A stretch of DNA of 64,000 nucleotides from DASUPK01 sp963695675 (GTDB taxonomy: Bacteria > Actinomycetota > Thermoleophilia > Solirubrobacterales > 70-9), in the NCBI GenBank assembly GCA_963695675.1, contig CAVOGY010000005.1:372001-436000 (forward strand), given 5' to 3'. Of this stretch, positions 43,258-51,979 are shown one piece after another; positions within the stretch are counted from its first letter, which is position 1, and every line of letters starts with the position of its first letter. The notes below the pieces were generated by a model. That model did not search any database. It had not been told where the DNA came from and was given only the letters and a program-made list of their open reading frames with translations. Position numbers and translations under genes: made by a program.

Positions 43258-44649
43258 GCCCGCGCCGCCGGTCGGGGGCATTCCCTGCTCGAGCGACTCG
43301 ACGAAGGTCTCGTCGTAGGGCTGGGTCTCCTCGTCCCCCCTGGCGGTCTCCTCGGCCTGGGCCTCGAAGCGGCGGCGCTGCTCATCCGGGTCGTTCAGCT
43401 CGGTGAACGCGTTGGAGATTTCGATGCCGCCCACGAACGCCTCCCAGCGCTCGACCAGTCCCTCCTCGCTTCGATGGCGCTTGGCGAACGGCGAGAGCTC
43501 TACCGGGTAGTCGACGACGAAGGTGGGCTGGATCAGGGTGGGCTCGACCTTCTTGGAGAGGAGACCATCGACCAGCTTCCCCCAGCCCTCCTCCGGGTCG
43601 GGCTCGCTGTCCATCGCCTCGGCGAGCTGCTGGCGCGAGGGATGCTCGAGCACGTCGATGCCAGTCCGCTCCTTGATCGCGTCGCGCAGCGTGACCCGGC
43701 GCCAGGGCGGGGCCAGGTCGATGGTCTCGCCCTCGCGCTCGATCTTGGTGGTGCCGAGCACCTCCTGCGCGACCGTGGAGATCAGCGCCTCGAGCTCGTT
43801 GGCGGTGTCGTTGTAGTCGGCATAGGCCTCGTACCACTCGAGCATCGTGAACTCTGGGTTGTGCTTGTGCGAGATCCCCTCGTTTCGGAAGTCCTTGCCG
43901 AGCTCGTAGACCTTGTCGATTCCGCCGACGATGAGCCGCTTCAGGTAGAGCTCGGTCGCGATCCGCAGGTAGAGGTCGCGGTCGAGCGCGTTGTGATGGG
44001 TGGTGAAGGGCCGGGCGAGCGCGCCGCCGTAGAGAGGCTGGAGCACAGGCGTCTCCACCTCGATGAAGCCGCGCGAATCGAACCAGCGGCGAACCGCGGC
44101 GATGGTCCGGGCCCGCTTCAGGAACAGATCGCGGGTCTGCTCGTTCGCGATCAGGTCCAGCTCGCGCCGGCGATAGCGAGTCTCCACATCCTCGAGCCCG
44201 TGGAACTTCTCGGGCGGCGGCCGCAGGCTCTTGGAGAGAAGCTCCCAGGCATCCGCTCGAATCGAGAGCTCGCCCCTCCTCGATGCGAACACGGTCCCCT
44301 CGATGCCGACGATGTCGCCGATGTCCAACGAAAGGAGCCCCTCGTAGGCGTCGCCGAGCTCGTCGACCCTCGCCTGCACCTGAATCTGGCCGGTCCCGTC
44401 CTTCAGGTCCAGAAAGGAGGCCTTGCCATGTCCGCGCCGAGCGACCAAGCGGCCCGCGATCCGATAGCGATCGCTGGTCTCCTCGCCCGGCTCGATCTCC
44501 TCGTGCGCTTCCCTGACCGCTGCGATCTCGGTCCGGTCCGGGAAGCCGTGTGGGTACGGCTCGACGCCCGCCTCACGGAGACGCTCGAGCTTGGCCCGCC
44601 GCTCGGAAAGCAGGTCGGACCGCGCGTGCTCTGGCCCCTCGTTCACCAC
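43174..44649 (-). CDS. lysS: Lysyl-tRNA synthetase, class II
   Basis: 491 residues. The N-terminal OB-fold anticodon domain contains AGRLVARRGHGKASFLDLKD. Class II motif 1 lies in RRWFDSRGFIEVETPVLQPL; motif 2 in FRNEGISHKHNPEFTMLEWY; motif 3 in GAGLGIDRLVMILTGAKTLR. This is the standard LysS layout. It follows greA by 17 bases on the same strand, so the two are probably co-transcribed. Confidence 0.96.
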   Translation of the reverse strand: MVNEGPEHARSDLLSERRAKLERLREAGVEPYPHGFPDRTEIAAVREAHEEIEPGEETSDRYRIAGRLVARRGHGKASFLDLKDGTGQIQVQARVDELGDAYEGLLSLDIGDIVGIEGTVFASRRGELSIRADAWELLSKSLRPPPEKFHGLEDVETRYRRRELDLIANEQTRDLFLKRARTIAAVRRWFDSRGFIEVETPVLQPLYGGALARPFTTHHNALDRDLYLRIATELYLKRLIVGGIDKVYELGKDFRNEGISHKHNPEFTMLEWYEAYADYNDTANELEALISTVAQEVLGTTKIEREGETIDLAPPWRRVTLRDAIKERTGIDVLEHPSRQQLAEAMDSEPDPEEGWGKLVDGLLSKKVEPTLIQPTFVVDYPVELSPFAKRHRSEEGLVERWEAFVGGIEISNAFTELNDPDEQRRRFEAQAEETARGDEETQPYDETFVESLEQGMPPTGGAGLGIDRLVMILTGAKTLREVVLFPAMRS

Positions 44650-44666
44650 GGGGAGCCTATTGCGGG

Positions 44667-45146
44667 CTAAGCAGCCTCGATCTTGGTGATCTTGAACTTC
44701 TTCTTGGGGCCGCGCGGGGTCTCCACCGTCACGACCTCGTTCTTCTTGCTCCCGATCAGCGCCTTGCCGATCGGCGACTCGTTCGAGAGCTTGTGCTCCA
44801 CCGGGTCCGCCTCGGCGGATCCGACGATCTGGAACTTCTGCGACTTGCCGGACTTCTGGTCCTTGACATGGACGACGGCGCCGACGCCGACCGTCTCGGT
44901 GTCGAGATGCGTGTTGTCGATCACCGCGGCCCGTCGAAGCCGGTCCTGGAGCGATGCGATCCGCTGCTCCAGCATCGCCTGCTCGTTCTTGGCGTCGTCG
45001 TACTCGGAGTTCTCGGCGATATCCCCGAACTCTCGCGCCGCCTTGATGCGGTCAGCCACCTCGCGGCGCTTGTCGTTCTCCAGGTACTCGAGCTCCTCCT
45101 TGAGCTTCTCGAGTCCCTCTGGGGTGATCAGTGTCTCCCGTGCCAA
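44667..45146 (-). CDS. greA: Transcription elongation factor GreA
   Basis: 159 residues from a TTG at 45146, chosen because GAGGAGAG lies just before it and because this gives the canonical GreA length; an ATG at 45242 would add 32 atypical residues. The N-terminal coiled coil has LITPEGLEKLKEELEYLEND, EFGDIAENSEYDDAKNEQAM and the basic AxxxGDxxEN tip that projects into the RNAP channel. The C-terminal FKBP-like domain has YxLVGSxEAD-type sequence (FQIVGSAEADP) and ISNESPIGKALIGSKKNEVV-like region. It rescues backtracked polymerase. Confidence 0.94.
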   Translation of the reverse strand: MARETLITPEGLEKLKEELEYLENDKRREVADRIKAAREFGDIAENSEYDDAKNEQAMLEQRIASLQDRLRRAAVIDNTHLDTETVGVGAVVHVKDQKSGKSQKFQIVGSAEADPVEHKLSNESPIGKALIGSKKNEVVTVETPRGPKKKFKITKIEAA

Positions 45147-45264
45147 CTCTCCTCGATTCCTTCTCTGTCGTGGTTTCGGTCGCCTTGAAAAACCCTGCTC
45201 TAAAGGCGAAAAATGAGCCCGCACCGACGCGATCGGGATCACGAGGGTCCGGGCGGAGCGCGCC

Positions 45265-45270
45265 AGTATA
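45265..45270 (-). promoter_or_regulatory. -10 box (TATACT) upstream of greA
   Basis: The minus strand reads TATACT, near-consensus, about 120 bases upstream of the greA start. No good -35 box is evident. It would drive greA-lysS. Confidence 0.45.
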
Positions 45271-45302
45271 GCGCCGCCCAGAGAGGTGGTCGAGGACCTC
45301 GA

Positions 45303-46175
45303 TCAGGCGGACAGGGCGCCCTGTAGGGCTTCGGCCAGCCGCTCGGGATCCTCGATCTGCGGATAGTGGCCGAGGTCCTCGAAGCGCGCCAGCGGCGCTG
45401 AGGGCCGCAGCGCGAGCACGGCGTCGAGAACCCGCTCGGTCGCAACCGGATCGAGCATGCCCCATGCGATCGATACGGGCTTCGAGAAGTCCCGGATTGC
45501 CCCTTGCCAGCGCTCGGCGTGGCGGAAGCGCTCCTCCATGTAGCGGATCGTCTTGTGGTTGAGCGTCCGGCCGCCGCCGGCGCAGATCAGGGCCCACTGG
45601 TCCTTGGCCTCCTCGTCCGTGAGCGGATGTCCCGGTGAGAAGATCGAGCCGAACTGCTGGCGGAAGAAGCGCTCGCTCGAAAGGCGCGAGAGGAGCGGCC
45701 CGAGCGGGCCGCGGAGGACCCGCTGTCCGAGCGTCGGGCTCGCGGCGCCCTGGACCATCGACCCGTTCAGCAGGAGGACCCCGACGAGCTCCATTTCCAA
45801 GGATCCGTCGAGATCGCGCGCCATCAGCTCGTTGGCGACCGAGGTGCCCATGTCGTGTGCAACCAGAAAAACTGGCCGGCGATCGCCGTGCCGGCGTACG
45901 AGCTCCTCGACCAGGTCGGCCTGCCAGTGCAGCGTGTAATCGTGGTCCCGCGGCTTCTCGGAGAGCCCGAAGCCGAGGAAGTCCGGAGCGATCACGGCGT
46001 GCTCGGTCTCCAGCTCGAGCAGGAGGCGCCAGTCATATGAGCTCGACGGGAAGCCGTGCAGGAAGACGAGGAGCGGCCCTCGGCCGCCGCGCCCGAAGAC
46101 GTGGATGCGACGGCCGCCGTACTCCTCGTCTCTACCGCGCTCGCGCCACGCCGCAACGCGGGGCGTCAAACCCAT
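45303..46175 (-). CDS. Alpha/beta hydrolase with an aspartate nucleophile (haloalkane dehalogenase / epoxide hydrolase-like)
   Basis: 290 residues. LLVFLHGFPSSSYDWRLLL forms the oxyanion loop, and VFLVAHDMGTSVANELMARD holds an Asp nucleophile where esterases have Ser. The lid region has SGHPLTDEEAKDQW-like sequence, and the late WGMLDPVA and LGHYPQIEDP supply the acid and His. This set matches dehalogenase/epoxide-hydrolase enzymes. Substrate unknown. It sits between dusB and greA on the backbone strand. Confidence 0.8.
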   Translation of the reverse strand: MGLTPRVAAWRERGRDEEYGGRRIHVFGRGGRGPLLVFLHGFPSSSYDWRLLLELETEHAVIAPDFLGFGLSEKPRDHDYTLHWQADLVEELVRRHGDRRPVFLVAHDMGTSVANELMARDLDGSLEMELVGVLLLNGSMVQGAASPTLGQRVLRGPLGPLLSRLSSERFFRQQFGSIFSPGHPLTDEEAKDQWALICAGGGRTLNHKTIRYMEERFRHAERWQGAIRDFSKPVSIAWGMLDPVATERVLDAVLALRPSAPLARFEDLGHYPQIEDPERLAEALQGALSA

Positions 46176-46181
46176 CCGGAC

Positions 46182-47171
46182 TCAGGCCGGCGCCGCCACG
46201 GGCTCCGCGAGCTCGGACACGAGCCTGCGGGCGCGGCCGAGGTCGTCGCTTGCCTGCAGCGTGGCGGCGCCATCCTTGTCGGCGCCCAATCGCTCCAGAT
46301 ACCAGGGGTAGAACTTGCGCAGGTAGCGGGCGGCGCGATCCGAACCGAGATGCTCCTCGGCACGGTCCATCACCCAGAGCAGCTCCGCGATCACCTCCTG
46401 GCGATCCGGCTCTGCGCTACGACGGCCTGTCAGCGCCTCGAAGATCCACGGGTTCCCCAGCGACCCCCGGGCGATCATCACCGCGTCGGCACCGGAGGCC
46501 TCGTATGCGTGCCGCGCGGCGTCGGCCGTGGCGAGCCCGCCGGAGATGATCACCGGGACGGCGATCCGGTCGACGAGCTCGCGGGCGAGCGAGTAGTCGG
46601 GCTGCCCCTTGTGCTGGGCGGCCGCCGAGCGGGGATGGAAGCTGATCGCCGCTGCCCCCGCCTCATCCGAGAGGCGCAGAGCGAGCTCGAAGCCCTCGCG
46701 GCCCCCAGGCGTCAGCCCCGAACGAAGCTTGACCGTGACAGGTCGACCGCCGCCCTCCCGTGCGGCGGAGACGATGGCGACCGCCAGATCCGGGTCGGCC
46801 AGAAGCGCGGCTCCGGCACCGGTCTTACAGACCTTGCGGACCGGACAGCCCATGTTGATGTCGATCAGGTCGGCGCCTGCTTCGCCGACGATCTGGGCCG
46901 CCGAGCGCATGACCTCCGGGTCCTGGCCGAAGAGCTGGACGGAGACCGGGTGCTCATCGGGATGTAGCCGAAGCAGCTCCCGGAGCGTGCGCTCGTTCCG
47001 GTAGTGCAGCCCGAAGCTAGAGACCATCTCGGAAACGGCCATCCCGGCCCCGTGTCGCCGCGCCTGCAGCCGCACGAACCAGTTGCCGATCCCGGCAAGC
47101 GGGGCGAGCAGGACGCGGTTCGCGATCTCCACGTCGCCGATCCGGAACGGGGATGTGAGCGGGGGCTGCAC
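46182..47171 (-). CDS. dusB: tRNA-dihydrouridine synthase
   Basis: 329 residues. FMN-binding TIM barrel: VLLAPLAGIGNWFVRLQARR, DLIDINMGCPVRKVCKTGAG (catalytic Cys), VTVKLRSGLTPGG, ISFHPRSAAAQHKGQPDYSL, VPVIISGGLATADAARH and VMIARGSLGNPWIFEAL. It reduces uridine to dihydrouridine in tRNA. It follows coaX by three bases and lies in the folate/tRNA part of the conserved block, matching dusB in Bacillus. Confidence 0.94.
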   Translation of the reverse strand: MQPPLTSPFRIGDVEIANRVLLAPLAGIGNWFVRLQARRHGAGMAVSEMVSSFGLHYRNERTLRELLRLHPDEHPVSVQLFGQDPEVMRSAAQIVGEAGADLIDINMGCPVRKVCKTGAGAALLADPDLAVAIVSAAREGGGRPVTVKLRSGLTPGGREGFELALRLSDEAGAAAISFHPRSAAAQHKGQPDYSLARELVDRIAVPVIISGGLATADAARHAYEASGADAVMIARGSLGNPWIFEALTGRRSAEPDRQEVIAELLWVMDRAEEHLGSDRAARYLRKFYPWYLERLGADKDGAATLQASDDLGRARRLVSELAEPVAAPA

Positions 47172-47174
47172 GCC

Positions 47175-47939
47175 CTAAGTGTTGCGCTCGTAGATCAGCT
47201 GCAGCCCGCGCAGGGTGAGCAGCTCGTCGACCTCGTCGATCGTCTCGCAGTGCAGCGCGATCGTGTGGGCCAGACCGCCCGTGGCGATGAAGGTGGCCTT
47301 TTCCCCGAGGGCCTCCGACAGGCGCCGGTCGATCCCGTCCACCAGTCCCGCGAACCCGTAGGCGAAGCCGGCCTGGATCGCGCCCTGCGTGTGCTTGCCG
47401 ATCGGTCCCTCCGGCGCGGAGAGGTCGATCCGGGGAAGCTTCGCCGCCCGCGCCGTCAGGGCCTCCAGCGAGACCTCGACGCCGGGCCCGATCACCCCGC
47501 CGAGGTACTCCCCCGCCCCGGAGACGACGTCGAAGTTGGTCGAGGTGCCGAAGTCGACCGCCACGCAGGCGCCCTTCACCTTCGCGTGCGCGGCCACCGC
47601 GTTGACGAGCCGGTCGGCGCCGAGCTCGTGCGGGTTATCGACGAGGATCGGCATGCCGGTCTTGACCCTCGGGCCGACCAGCAGGCACTGCTTTCCCATG
47701 TGCCGTTTGGTCAGCCGCTCGTACTCGGGCCCAAGCTGTGGGACGACCGTGGAGACGATCGCGCCGTCGAGCGAGCCGAAGTTCAGTCCCTCCAACGCCA
47801 GCAGGTCGAACATCGTGGCTGCGAGCTCGTCCGAGGTTGCGCTCGGGACGGTGCCGAGGCGCCAGTCGCGCGCCAGCTCCTGCCCCTCGAAAACGCCCAG
47901 GTGCGTCTGCGTATTCCCCACGTCCACCGCCAGCAGCAT
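47175..47939 (-). CDS. coaX: Type III pantothenate kinase
   Basis: 254 residues from the ATG at 47939; upstream extensions are antisense to the divergent gene. Phosphate loop DVGNTQTHLGVFEG, then NPHELGADRLVNAVAAHAKV, VAVDFGTSTNFDVVSGAGEY, LGGVIGPGVEVSLEALTARA and ATGGLAHTIALHCETID. It makes phosphopantothenate, the first step to CoA. In Bacillus it follows ftsH; here it lies between folK and dusB. Confidence 0.95.
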   Translation of the reverse strand: MLLAVDVGNTQTHLGVFEGQELARDWRLGTVPSATSDELAATMFDLLALEGLNFGSLDGAIVSTVVPQLGPEYERLTKRHMGKQCLLVGPRVKTGMPILVDNPHELGADRLVNAVAAHAKVKGACVAVDFGTSTNFDVVSGAGEYLGGVIGPGVEVSLEALTARAAKLPRIDLSAPEGPIGKHTQGAIQAGFAYGFAGLVDGIDRRLSEALGEKATFIATGGLAHTIALHCETIDEVDELLTLRGLQLIYERNT

Positions 47940-47975
47940 CGGCCGGATTATCCAGGCCGCAATAAGATGCGGCGC

Positions 47976-48716
47976 ATGGGGGAGGCGAAGCTCTACGTGA
48001 TCCCAGGGTCGCATCCATCGCGCAGCGCGATGTTGATGCTGGACCGCAAGGGAATCCCCTACAAGCGCGTCGACCTGATACCGGTGATCTCCAAAGGCGT
48101 GGTGCGGATGCAGCGCTTCCCAGGAGTGACCGTTCCGGCACTCAAGCTCGAGGGCAGGCGAATCCAGGGCTCGAGGGAGATCGCCCGCGAGCTCGACCGG
48201 ATCCAGCCGGAGCCGGCGCTGTTTCCCGCCGACCACGAGAAGCGCGCCAAGGTCGAGGAGGCCGAGGCCTGGGGCGACGAGTTCCAGCAGAAGCCGCGCC
48301 GATTCGGCTGGTGGGCCTTCAAGCGCGACCGCGCACCGATGGCGAGCTATTCGGAGGGAGCCCGGCTGGGCGTGCCGGTCGGCCTGGCCGTCAAGACGGG
48401 CGGTCCGATCGTGGCCACTGCGGCCCGGCTGAACGGGGCGACCGATGCCAACGTACGCGCGGACCTGGCCACCCTGCGAAGCGACCTCGACCGCATCGAT
48501 GCCTGGATCGCGGACGGAGTGATCGGCGGCCCCGAGCCGAACGCCGCGGACTTCCAGCTCGCACCGAGCATCCGCCTGCTGATGAGCTTCGACGACCTGC
48601 GGCCATTCATCGAACCGAGGCCCTGCGGCGAGCTGGCGAACCGGATCGTCCCCGACTTCCCCGGCCGGACGCCGTCCGTGTTCCCCGCGGAGTGGATCGC
48701 CGGGCTCCGTGCCTAG
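47976..48716 (+). CDS. Glutathione S-transferase-like protein (N-terminal thioredoxin fold)
   Basis: About 246 residues from the ATG at 47976, preferred over 47967 because TAAGAT, a -10-like box, ends seven bases before it (leaderless). Residues 3-80 have a GST N-domain: KLYVIPGSHPSRSAMLMLDR, KGIPYKRVDLIPV, then FPGVTVPALKLEGRRIQGSR and EIARELD. The C-terminal half is helical. Actinobacteria generally use mycothiol instead of glutathione, so the thiol cofactor is uncertain. Divergent from coaX. Confidence 0.78.
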   Translation: MGEAKLYVIPGSHPSRSAMLMLDRKGIPYKRVDLIPVISKGVVRMQRFPGVTVPALKLEGRRIQGSREIARELDRIQPEPALFPADHEKRAKVEEAEAWGDEFQQKPRRFGWWAFKRDRAPMASYSEGARLGVPVGLAVKTGGPIVATAARLNGATDANVRADLATLRSDLDRIDAWIADGVIGGPEPNAADFQLAPSIRLLMSFDDLRPFIEPRPCGELANRIVPDFPGRTPSVFPAEWIAGLRA

Positions 48717-49207
48717 CCCGGTGGCGGGCTCACCCGCTCCACGCTCTGGCTCTCCCCCAGCTCCTCGAGCGCAGCCTGGAGACCGGTGCCGTCGGGTAGG
48801 CGGAGCTCCGGATCGAGCTCGAGCAGCGGCAGCAGCACGAATCGCCTTGACGTGACCTCCGGGTGGGGAAGGGTGAGTCGCTCGGTGCTCATCTCGATCT
48901 CACCGAGGAGCAGCAGGTCGATGTCGATCGGCCGGGGCCCGTGCCGCGGCCCGCCGAAGACCCGGCCGTGCTCCGTCTCGATCGCCTTGGAGAGGTCGAG
49001 CAGTGCCTCGGGCTCGAGCGCGGTGCGCACCCGGACCGCGGCGTTCAGGAAGTCGGGTTGGTCCGTGATCTCGCCGACCGGCTCGGTCTCGTAGAGCGAG
49101 GAGACGGCTTCCACCGTGACACCATGCTCGCGCAGGCCCTCGACCGCCCCGCGCAGGTGCGCCTCACGGTCGCCGAGGTTCGAGCCGAGGCCGAGATAGC
49201 CCAACAT
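48713..49207 (-). CDS. folK: 2-amino-4-hydroxy-6-hydroxymethyldihydropteridine pyrophosphokinase (HPPK)
   Basis: 164 residues. LGLGSNLGDREAHLRGAVEG opens the fold. RVRTALEPEALLDLSKAIE, RVFGGPRHGPRPIDIDLLLL (substrate and magnesium site) and RLTLPHPEVTSRRFVLLPLL follow. It transfers pyrophosphate from ATP to the pterin in folate synthesis. A REP-like hairpin lies between its start and folB. Confidence 0.95.
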   Translation of the reverse strand: MLGYLGLGSNLGDREAHLRGAVEGLREHGVTVEAVSSLYETEPVGEITDQPDFLNAAVRVRTALEPEALLDLSKAIETEHGRVFGGPRHGPRPIDIDLLLLGEIEMSTERLTLPHPEVTSRRFVLLPLLELDPELRLPDGTGLQAALEELGESQSVERVSPPPG

Positions 49208-49211
49208 GTCA

Positions 49212-49240
49212 CGGGTCGCGCTGTCGCGCGCCCTCGCGTC
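49212..49240 (+). repeat. REP-like hairpin repeat, copy 6
   Basis: CGGGTCGCGCTGTCGCGCG then CCCTCGCGTC. It is 28 of 29 bases identical to copy 5 at 28377-28406 (inverted). It occupies most of the 41-base gap between folB and folK. Confidence 0.7.
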
Positions 49241-49248
49241 AACGTCCC

Positions 49249-49662
49249 TCAGACCCCCTCCTCGTCGTCTGACTCGCGGTCGAGGGACCGCTCGAGCGTC
49301 ACCTCCACGCCGGCCTCCTGCACCTGGTAGGGCACCGGCGGCTCAGGCTTCGCTGCACGGACCTGGACCGAGTCGCAGTCGAAGCGCTCCATCAGCCGCT
49401 CACCGACCACCTGGCAGAGGCGCTCGAGAGTCCGGTAGCTCTTCTCGGTCGCAGCCAGGGCGACGATGTCGCAGACCTCGGAGTAGTCGACCGTGTCCTC
49501 GATGCGATCCGTGAGCACCGCGTCGCAATCAGGGACGTCGAAGGTGAGATCGAAGTCGAGGCGCTGCCCGACCTCCTGTTCCGCGTCGGTGACGCCGTGG
49601 TGCGTATATATGGAGAGGCCGCGGACCTCGACCTCGACCGAAGACTGTGCCGATTCGTCCAC
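49249..49662 (-). CDS. folB: Dihydroneopterin aldolase
   Basis: 137 residues from the GTG at 49662. VEVEVRGLSIYTHHGVTDAE is the FolB N-terminal strand and active-site region; LDFDLTFDVPDCDAVLTDRI, VDYSEVCDIVALAATEKSYR and LERLCQVVGERLMERFDCDS follow. The enzyme converts dihydroneopterin into the pterin used by FolK. Acidic C-terminal tail. Confidence 0.93.
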   Translation of the reverse strand: MDESAQSSVEVEVRGLSIYTHHGVTDAEQEVGQRLDFDLTFDVPDCDAVLTDRIEDTVDYSEVCDIVALAATEKSYRTLERLCQVVGERLMERFDCDSVQVRAAKPEPPVPYQVQEAGVEVTLERSLDRESDDEEGV

Positions 49663-49737
49663 GGCCGCCAAAGTAGCGGGTCGTGAGAGGCTGTCGCGGC
49701 CATCGCCCGCACCAAGCTGGAACATCACTTCGCCGAC

Positions 49738-50619
49738 TTGGAGCATTGCCGCATCCATTACGTTGCCCGCGGCGAGGGGAAGCCCATCCTCTTCCTGCAC
49801 GGCTTCCCGCAGTTCTGGTTCCTGTGGCGGCGCCAGCTCGCGGATCTCGGCAACGACCACGCGGTGTATGCGCCGGACATGCGGGGCTACAACCTCTCCT
49901 GCAAGCCCGAGGATCCCGAGGCGTACCGAATGCGGCATCTGCTCGGCGACGTCCTCGGGCTGGTCGAGCGGCTCGAGCTGGCGCCGCTCTCGCTGGTCGG
50001 CCACGACTGGGGCGGGATCGTCGCCTGGGCGTTCGCGCTCAAGTACCCGGAGCTGCTGGAGCGGCTGGTGATCATCGACGCGCCTCCGCCCTTCACCTGG
50101 AACCGGCAACTCCGCGAGAGCCCCAAGCAGCGCGATGCCGTCAACTACATGATCGAGCTGTCGAAGCCGTCGCCGGAGCCGGAGGAGATGCTGGCCGCGA
50201 AGGACTTCTCGATGATGGACGACATCATGCGGCGCATCGGTGGCCGGGGTGCGGAGCTCTCCGGTTCCGACCGCGCCACCTACCACGAGGCCTGGGCGCA
50301 CCCTGGCGCCCTGCGAGGCGGCCTCAACTACTACCGCGCCGCGCGCATGGGCGAGCAGGTCGCTGCGGGTGGGGTTCCGGAGGAGTACGCCACCAAGATC
50401 ACCTCGCAGACGGTCGAGGTCCCGACCCTGGTGATCTGGGGGGAGAACGATTTGGCGCTCCTCCCCTCTCTGACCCGTGGGCTGAGCGAATGGGTGCCGC
50501 GCCTCCGCGTCGAGATCATCTCGGGCGCCGGCCACTGGGTGCCGTACGAGCGCCCGGATGAGGTCAATGCCCTGATCCGGGAGTTCGTGGAGAGCCGGTC
50601 CGCTAACGGCGGTCGATGA
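49738..50619 (+). CDS. Alpha/beta hydrolase, epoxide hydrolase / dehalogenase-like
   Basis: 293 residues from a TTG; a CTG at 49720 would add a natural-looking LEHHFAD, and no ATG or GTG is available in the open frame. GKPILFLHGFPQFWFLWRRQ, VYAPDMRGYNLSCKP, LVGHDWGGIVAWAFALKYPE (Asp nucleophile in GHDWGG), VIWGENDLALLPSL and GAGHWVPYERPDEV are seen. These match epoxide hydrolase-type alpha/beta hydrolases. It is inserted on the plus strand between folB and folP, overlapping folP by 17 bases. Confidence 0.85.
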   Translation: MEHCRIHYVARGEGKPILFLHGFPQFWFLWRRQLADLGNDHAVYAPDMRGYNLSCKPEDPEAYRMRHLLGDVLGLVERLELAPLSLVGHDWGGIVAWAFALKYPELLERLVIIDAPPPFTWNRQLRESPKQRDAVNYMIELSKPSPEPEEMLAAKDFSMMDDIMRRIGGRGAELSGSDRATYHEAWAHPGALRGGLNYYRAARMGEQVAAGGVPEEYATKITSQTVEVPTLVIWGENDLALLPSLTRGLSEWVPRLRVEIISGAGHWVPYERPDEVNALIREFVESRSANGGR

Positions 50620-51427
50620 CCGTTGACGCGCGGTCCGGATCCAGGATCGCGTCGGCCACGATGAGGGCCTGGCGCATCGGCGCAACGTCGTGGACGCGCA
50701 GCATGCGGGCGCCGTTCGCGTAGGCGATCACGTTGGAGGCGATCGTGCCGCCCAGCCGTTGATCGACCTCGGCCCCCGTCAGCTTCCCGATGAAGCTCTT
50801 GCGCGAGGATCCGAACGCGATCGGGCGGCCCAGCTCGGCGAGCTCCCCGAGCCGGCGGTGGAGCTCGAGGTTGTGCTCGACCGTCTTGCCAAAGCCGATG
50901 CCCGGATCGACCCAGATCCGGGCCTCGCCGATGCCCTCCGAGGTCGCGAATTCGATCCGCTCAGCGAGGAACGCCTTGACGTCATCCACCACGTCGTCGT
51001 AGGTCGGGTTCTCCTGCATCGTCCGGGGCTCGCCGAGCATGTGCATGAGCACGAGCTCGCAGTTCCGCTCGGCGCAGAGCCCGGCCAGCTCGGGCTCCGC
51101 CCGGAGCGCGGTGACGTCGTTGACCATCGCGGCGCCGGCGTCGAGCGCCGCTTCGGCGACCGCCACCTTGGAGGTGTCGATCGAGATCTCCGTGCCCGCG
51201 CCGACCAGCCCCTCGATCACCGGCTGGACCCGGTGCAGCTCCTGCTCAGCCCCTACCGCCATGGCTCCGGGGCGGGTGGACTCCCCACCGATGTCGAGCA
51301 CGTCGGCGCCCTCGGCGGCGAGCTGGCGGCCATGCGCAATCGCCCGGTCCGGATCGAGGAAGGCGCCCCCGTCGGAGAACGAGTCGGGGGTCACGTTGAC
51401 GATCCCCATGATGCGCGCGTCGGTCAT
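50603..51427 (-). CDS. folP: Dihydropteroate synthase
   Basis: 274 residues. IMGIVNVTPDSFSDGGAFLD is the pterin-binding loop; EGADVLDIGGESTRPGAMAV, EISIDTSKVAVAEAALDAGA, MVNDVTALRAEPELAGLCAE and IWVDPGIGFGKTVEHNLELH follow, then GSSRKSFIGKLTGAEVDQRL. It condenses pABA with the pterin. It starts the folP-folB-folK order seen in Bacillus. Confidence 0.95.
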   Translation of the reverse strand: MTDARIMGIVNVTPDSFSDGGAFLDPDRAIAHGRQLAAEGADVLDIGGESTRPGAMAVGAEQELHRVQPVIEGLVGAGTEISIDTSKVAVAEAALDAGAAMVNDVTALRAEPELAGLCAERNCELVLMHMLGEPRTMQENPTYDDVVDDVKAFLAERIEFATSEGIGEARIWVDPGIGFGKTVEHNLELHRRLGELAELGRPIAFGSSRKSFIGKLTGAEVDQRLGGTIASNVIAYANGARMLRVHDVAPMRQALIVADAILDPDRASTVIDRR

Positions 51428-51437
51428 CAGGTCGCTC

Positions 51438-51791
51438 CTACTCGGCCCGGATCAGCTGCCCGTCCGGCGCCAGCTCGACGAAGTGGTGCGCTTCGCCCGA
51501 GCGGTACCGCTGGCACTGGTTGGCCGGCTGGTCGTCCACCGACTGTCTCGGGTCGTGCGCGATGTCGGCGACCCAGTCGGCCAGGCCGGGCAGGCTCTCC
51601 GAGATGCAGGGGCCGGCGCTCAGGTCCTGCCCGGTCGCCTGCGACTGGCGGAAGGCGACCTGTGCCTCGTCGACGGCCTTCTCGCGATCGCTCTGGCTGA
51701 CGTTCGACCCGCCGCCTCCGCAGCCGACGACCAGCGCGGTGGCGGCAAGTACACCGGCAGTGAAGAGGGGTTGGGCCGGACCGTGTCTCAT
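51438..51791 (-). CDS. Small predicted lipoprotein
   Basis: 117 residues. The N-terminus is hydrophobic and ends in a lipobox-like ALVVGCGGGG, so it is probably lipid-anchored outside the membrane. The mature part has two further cysteines (GPCISESLPGLAD; NQCQRYRSGEAHHFVELA) that could pair. It lies 10 bases before folP. The upstream gap to ftsH (51792-51979) shows no gene. Function unknown. Confidence 0.6.
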   Translation of the reverse strand: MRHGPAQPLFTAGVLAATALVVGCGGGGSNVSQSDREKAVDEAQVAFRQSQATGQDLSAGPCISESLPGLADWVADIAHDPRQSVDDQPANQCQRYRSGEAHHFVELAPDGQLIRAE

Positions 51792-51979
51792 GGTCCTCGC
51801 AGTATCGCCCGGACGCGAGTTGTGGACGCTTCTTCTGGCCTATGGCACGAAAAGAGTCCACAACTCTTGGCCGGCCCGAGCGAGACGCCTGGGCCCTCCG
51901 TTCATTGCCGGTTTTGGCCGGAGCACGCTCTCCCATCGAGGGCTCCTTCATTGCCCGCTATTCGGAGTTTCGACCGCGA